DNA from: Bacteroidota bacterium | Lineage (GTDB): Bacteria; Bacteroidota; Bacteroidia; Bacteroidales; NBLH01 | Assembly: GCA_025361565.1 (NCBI GenBank) | Contig: JANYKN010000010.1 | Coordinates: 1-61,525, forward strand | DNA length: 61,525 bases | Direction: 5' to 3' | Part shown: one piece after another, positions 59,413 to 61,525 of the stretch | Numbering within the stretch: the first letter of the stretch is position 1 | Layout of the letters: each line of letters starts with the position of its first letter | Notes under the pieces: generated by a model | What the model saw: only the letters and a program-made list of their open reading frames with translations | Told to the model about the DNA's origin: nothing | Databases searched by the model: none | Program-made: the position numbers and the translations under genes

Positions 59413-60660
59413 CTATTTTTTGTTTATCGAATCGAGCATATTTTCAGCTTGCTTGGAATACTTCCCATTTAAATTTTTAATTTGATTGAGTGAATTTATT
59501 GCTGATTTCTTTTTATCCATTAGTAATAAAATCTGGGATTTATTCCATAACGCTTGCTCATAAAATGGACTTTGAGTATCATAAATTACTTTGTTGTAAT
59601 TAGTCAATGCTTCCTGATGCGATGATATATTTTCGTAACATGTGGCAAGATAAAAATGCACTTTATCTTGTGGCTCGTTTTCATTAAAACTTTGTTTAAA
59701 CAATCCAATTGCAGACAGATAATCGTGTTTATTATATTCCGCCATGGCCAGATTAAAATTATCGGAACCCAATGTATTACTCCGTGAAACAGAACTTTTT
59801 GCCTTGTTTAAAGCAGTTTTTTTATCGCCTTTTCGATTTGATTCCTCTAATACTGGAGTAATATCTTTTTCTGAATCTACAGGATTTTGGTCAAATAAAG
59901 CAACTACATTTCTTTCGTCATCCTTACTTTTATTGCTTTCTTCTTTTCCAATTTTACTTTTGTCGTTGGTGATTTTACTGTCTTCTGCTATCATTTTTTC
60001 AGAACTTACAATTCCTGAATTATTAACATCCAATATATCCGATTTTTCAGCTTCAATGTTTACAACTGTTTCTTCACGGGCTAAATTATTGTTAACTATT
60101 TCTACCTCTTTTCTTTCTGATTTTGTTTTAAAATCATTTGATTCTTTAGTTTTCTCATTATCAGCTAAAAGTCTATTGTTTTTAGTTGATTCCTCATTGT
60201 TATTAACTGCTTCGTTTTCTGTTAATGAAGGATCTGGCCTAAAGATTATAATTTCACTATTTGTGTTAGCCGGCAATTCAAATGCTTGAGATATAAGGTC
60301 TTCCTTAAGCCTTAAACTGGCATTGATATAATAAGTTACGTACCATGCAAATCCGATAATAAACAAAATAATTGCGGCCATTAAATTAATTGGCATCAAA
60401 AATGGAATTTTTTTGTTGGTGCTTGAAAGAATAGTATCCACTTTATCATTCAATTCAAAAACGGTATCTGAAAGCGTTGACTTATCTGCAATCATTTGCA
60501 GACCTTCAAATTCGTCGTAACACATGGAGCATGACGATAAGTGTAGTTCAATTGAATTTTTATCTTTTTCCAACAAGCTACCTTCCAAATAGTCTATCAT
60601 TTTTTCGGTTGAAATACAAACAGTATCGTCAAAAATTCTATGTAAATTTTCGTTATTCAT
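59413..60660 (-). CDS. Zinc-finger anti-sigma factor with C-terminal TPRs
   Basis: The protein has 415 residues from the ATG at 60660; the TTG at 60687 is less likely. Residues 35-50 hold the anti-sigma zinc motif H40-x-x-x-C44-x-x-C47 (H-L-S-S-C-S-M-C), as in ZAS-domain anti-sigma factors that hold an ECF sigma inactive. One TM follows (about 88-110). The periplasmic part starts with a long Asn/Glu/Lys/Ser-rich low-complexity stretch (130-280) and ends in TPR-like helices (about 295-412: F-N-L-A-M-A-E-Y-N-K-H-D-Y, A-L-T-N-Y-N-K-V). It is 62 bp downstream of the sigma gene, in one operon. Confidence 0.85.
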   Translation of the reverse strand: MNNENLHRIFDDTVCISTEKMIDYLEGSLLEKDKNSIELHLSSCSMCYDEFEGLQMIADKSTLSDTVFELNDKVDTILSSTNKKIPFLMPINLMAAIILFIIGFAWYVTYYINASLRLKEDLISQAFELPANTNSEIIIFRPDPSLTENEAVNNNEESTKNNRLLADNEKTKESNDFKTKSERKEVEIVNNNLAREETVVNIEAEKSDILDVNNSGIVSSEKMIAEDSKITNDKSKIGKEESNKSKDDERNVVALFDQNPVDSEKDITPVLEESNRKGDKKTALNKAKSSVSRSNTLGSDNFNLAMAEYNKHDYLSAIGLFKQSFNENEPQDKVHFYLATCYENISSHQEALTNYNKVIYDTQSPFYEQALWNKSQILLLMDKKKSAINSLNQIKNLNGKYSKQAENMLDSINKK

Positions 60661-60722
60661 TCGTTTTGCTAAGGCCTTCTTTTGCAAGGCTTTATATTAA
60701 TTATTAATTTTTTGTTTTAAAT

Positions 60723-61331
60723 TCAAATAAAATAAATAACAAGCAAAACAAAAGTAGTCATGCTTATAATCTTAATTTTCAAATTTCGCTTTCCGTTTTG
60801 AATATAACTTTTTACTTTTTTTTCTGAAAAACCAGTCTCTTCAACTATTTCTTTGTATGATTTTTCTTCAATATAGAACATCTCAATACATTTTTTTTGT
60901 TCTTCGTTTAAAGTTTCTATGGCTTCTTTTAAACATTCAAGGTGTTTTTCTTTATCATCCACTCCATCTAGATGCAAATCGAGGCCAATTTCCATAATTG
61001 AATCACTTTCGAGTTGAAAGTTTTTTTCTTTTTTAGATTGAGACTGATCCTTCCTGAGCAATAGCAAACAGTAATTTCGGGTTACTGTGTGCAGCCAGGG
61101 TTTAAAATTTTCAATTTGATGTTTATGAAAGTCAACAAAAAGTTTTTCAAAAATTTGCATTACTGTGTCCTGGCTTCTTTCTTCATTTTTAAGATATTTC
61201 ATTGCAACCAAAAACACAAATCTGGTATAGCGTTTATATAACTCTCCCACCAGGTTTTTATCCGAGCTTTGCTTGTATTTTTCAATAATTTGCTCGTCAG
61301 TAAGTGTTTTTATTATAGATGGTATCACCAA
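60723..61331 (-). CDS. ECF-type RNA polymerase sigma factor with C-terminal TM helix
   Basis: The protein has 202 residues. Sigma region 2 (about 28-95: L-Y-K-R-Y-T-R-F-V-F-L, N-F-K-P-W-L-H-T-V-T-R-N-Y) and region 4 (132-185: L-N-E-E-Q-K-K-C-I-E-M-F-Y-I, S-Y-K-E-I-V-E-E-T-G-F-S-E-K-K-V) are clear. The last 16 residues (187-202: I-I-S-M-T-T-F-V-L-L-V-I-Y-F-I) are hydrophobic and would insert in the membrane, an unusual feature for a sigma factor. The start is TTG (61331), directly after an in-frame TAA, with GTG as the next choice. The regulated genes are unknown. Confidence 0.88.
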   Translation of the reverse strand: MVIPSIIKTLTDEQIIEKYKQSSDKNLVGELYKRYTRFVFLVAMKYLKNEERSQDTVMQIFEKLFVDFHKHQIENFKPWLHTVTRNYCLLLLRKDQSQSKKEKNFQLESDSIMEIGLDLHLDGVDDKEKHLECLKEAIETLNEEQKKCIEMFYIEEKSYKEIVEETGFSEKKVKSYIQNGKRNLKIKIISMTTFVLLVIYFI

Positions 61332-61356
61332 TTATTGATTGCTTTTTATTTAGTCA

Positions 61357-61387
61357 CAAAAATAGCAAGATATTAAGAAACATCAAA
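61357..61387 (-). promoter_or_regulatory. Promoter of the sigma/anti-sigma operon
   Basis: TTTG (61387-61384), 19-bp spacer, TATTTTTG (61364-61357): a perfect match to the Bacteroidota -33/-7 consensus and spacing, 25 bp before the start codon. It is the clearest promoter in the window. Confidence 0.75.
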
Positions 61388-61420
61388 TTTTCATTCATTA
61401 ATATTTTTTATAAGTTATTG

Positions 61421-61442
61421 ATTTAATGAACGTTCATTAAAT
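61421..61442. promoter_or_regulatory. 22-bp perfect palindrome near the window end
   Basis: Half-site ATTTAATGAAC repeated exactly in inverted orientation, with the TGAACGTTCA core common in TetR-family operators. It is 34 bp upstream of the sigma operon's -33 element, and a possible rightward -7 (TACTTTTA) lies beyond it. It may control a divergent gene outside the window. Confidence 0.55.
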
Positions 61443-61525
61443 TGAAATTATTATAAAATCCGCAGTAACAATTTTATCTAATTTTTACTTTTATATTAAT
61501 TCAACAAAATTTGCCGTTATAAAAA

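Noticed and set aside
59744-60289. 181-residue open frame on the plus strand
   Set aside because: It is antisense to the low-complexity Ser/Asn/Glu-rich part of the anti-sigma gene and shows only the mirrored Leu/Ser composition.

Overview
The window is AT-rich and looks like a chromosomal segment of a Bacteroidota bacterium, probably Bacteroidia. Three things suggest this. Several genes are preceded by the phylum's own promoter signature (TTTG, about 19-20 bp, TAnnTTTG). Shine-Dalgarno sequences are largely absent. The gene families are also typical: a TonB-dependent receptor with a CarboxypepD_reg-like N-terminus, exported lipoproteins, IorAB, bacterial alpha-2-macroglobulins and DUF134/NifX pairs. 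SOD and NDH-2 beside indolepyruvate:ferredoxin oxidoreductase suggest an aerotolerant or facultative anaerobe. No rRNA, tRNA, CRISPR array or prophage was recognised.

Bases 1-24,250 are dominated by a SiaABC-type threonine-phosphorylation switch. The parts are a truncated SpoIIE/PP2C phosphatase end (1-519), a SiaB-SiaB-SiaC triple fusion (3021-4553) followed by a K+-channel protein with a 12-residue repeat domain (945-2963), a YfiR-PAS-PAS-SpoIIE transmembrane phosphatase (6751-9567) downstream of free siaC and siaB (10030-11006), and a second triple fusion (22705-24219). No GGDEF protein, the output in Pseudomonas, is present. This expanded and fused partner-switch, with a candidate ion-channel output, is the best candidate here for an undescribed system. 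Housekeeping genes lie between: xseB, a SPOR-like exported protein, a tandem universal stress protein, aroE-popT-TPR, sod, a thioesterase, a lipid kinase, and a large thioester alpha-2-macroglobulin.

Bases 24,400-39,000 are mostly metabolic and envelope genes: YgiQ radical SAM, YjbQ, IorAB (IorA lacks its ferredoxin tail), an orphan RfbD, an SH3 lipoprotein, a cysteine desulfurase, a CAP-domain lipoprotein, a small alanine/lysine-rich lipoprotein, an arginase-family enzyme, DUF2892 with a Crp/Fnr regulator, NDH-2 and UppP.

Bases 39,000-50,500 are accessory. They hold a 145-bp MITE-like element, a TonB receptor with a His/Cys-rich exported peptide, a divergent DUF134-NifX-methyltransferase-DsrE cluster (DsrE is frameshifted) controlled by a twin palindrome, two abutting MITE-like elements, and a complete TetR-EmrA-EmrB-TolC efflux operon.

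Bases 50,390-58,460 hold an unusual arrangement. A DUF4143 ATPase gene, preceded by four promoter-like 33-bp repeats, sits between a decayed copy of a promoter plus signal peptide and the intact copy that begins a 2060-residue alpha-2-macroglobulin. The window ends with a DUF2062 protein, a zinc-finger anti-sigma/TPR protein and an ECF sigma factor that carries a C-terminal hydrophobic helix.
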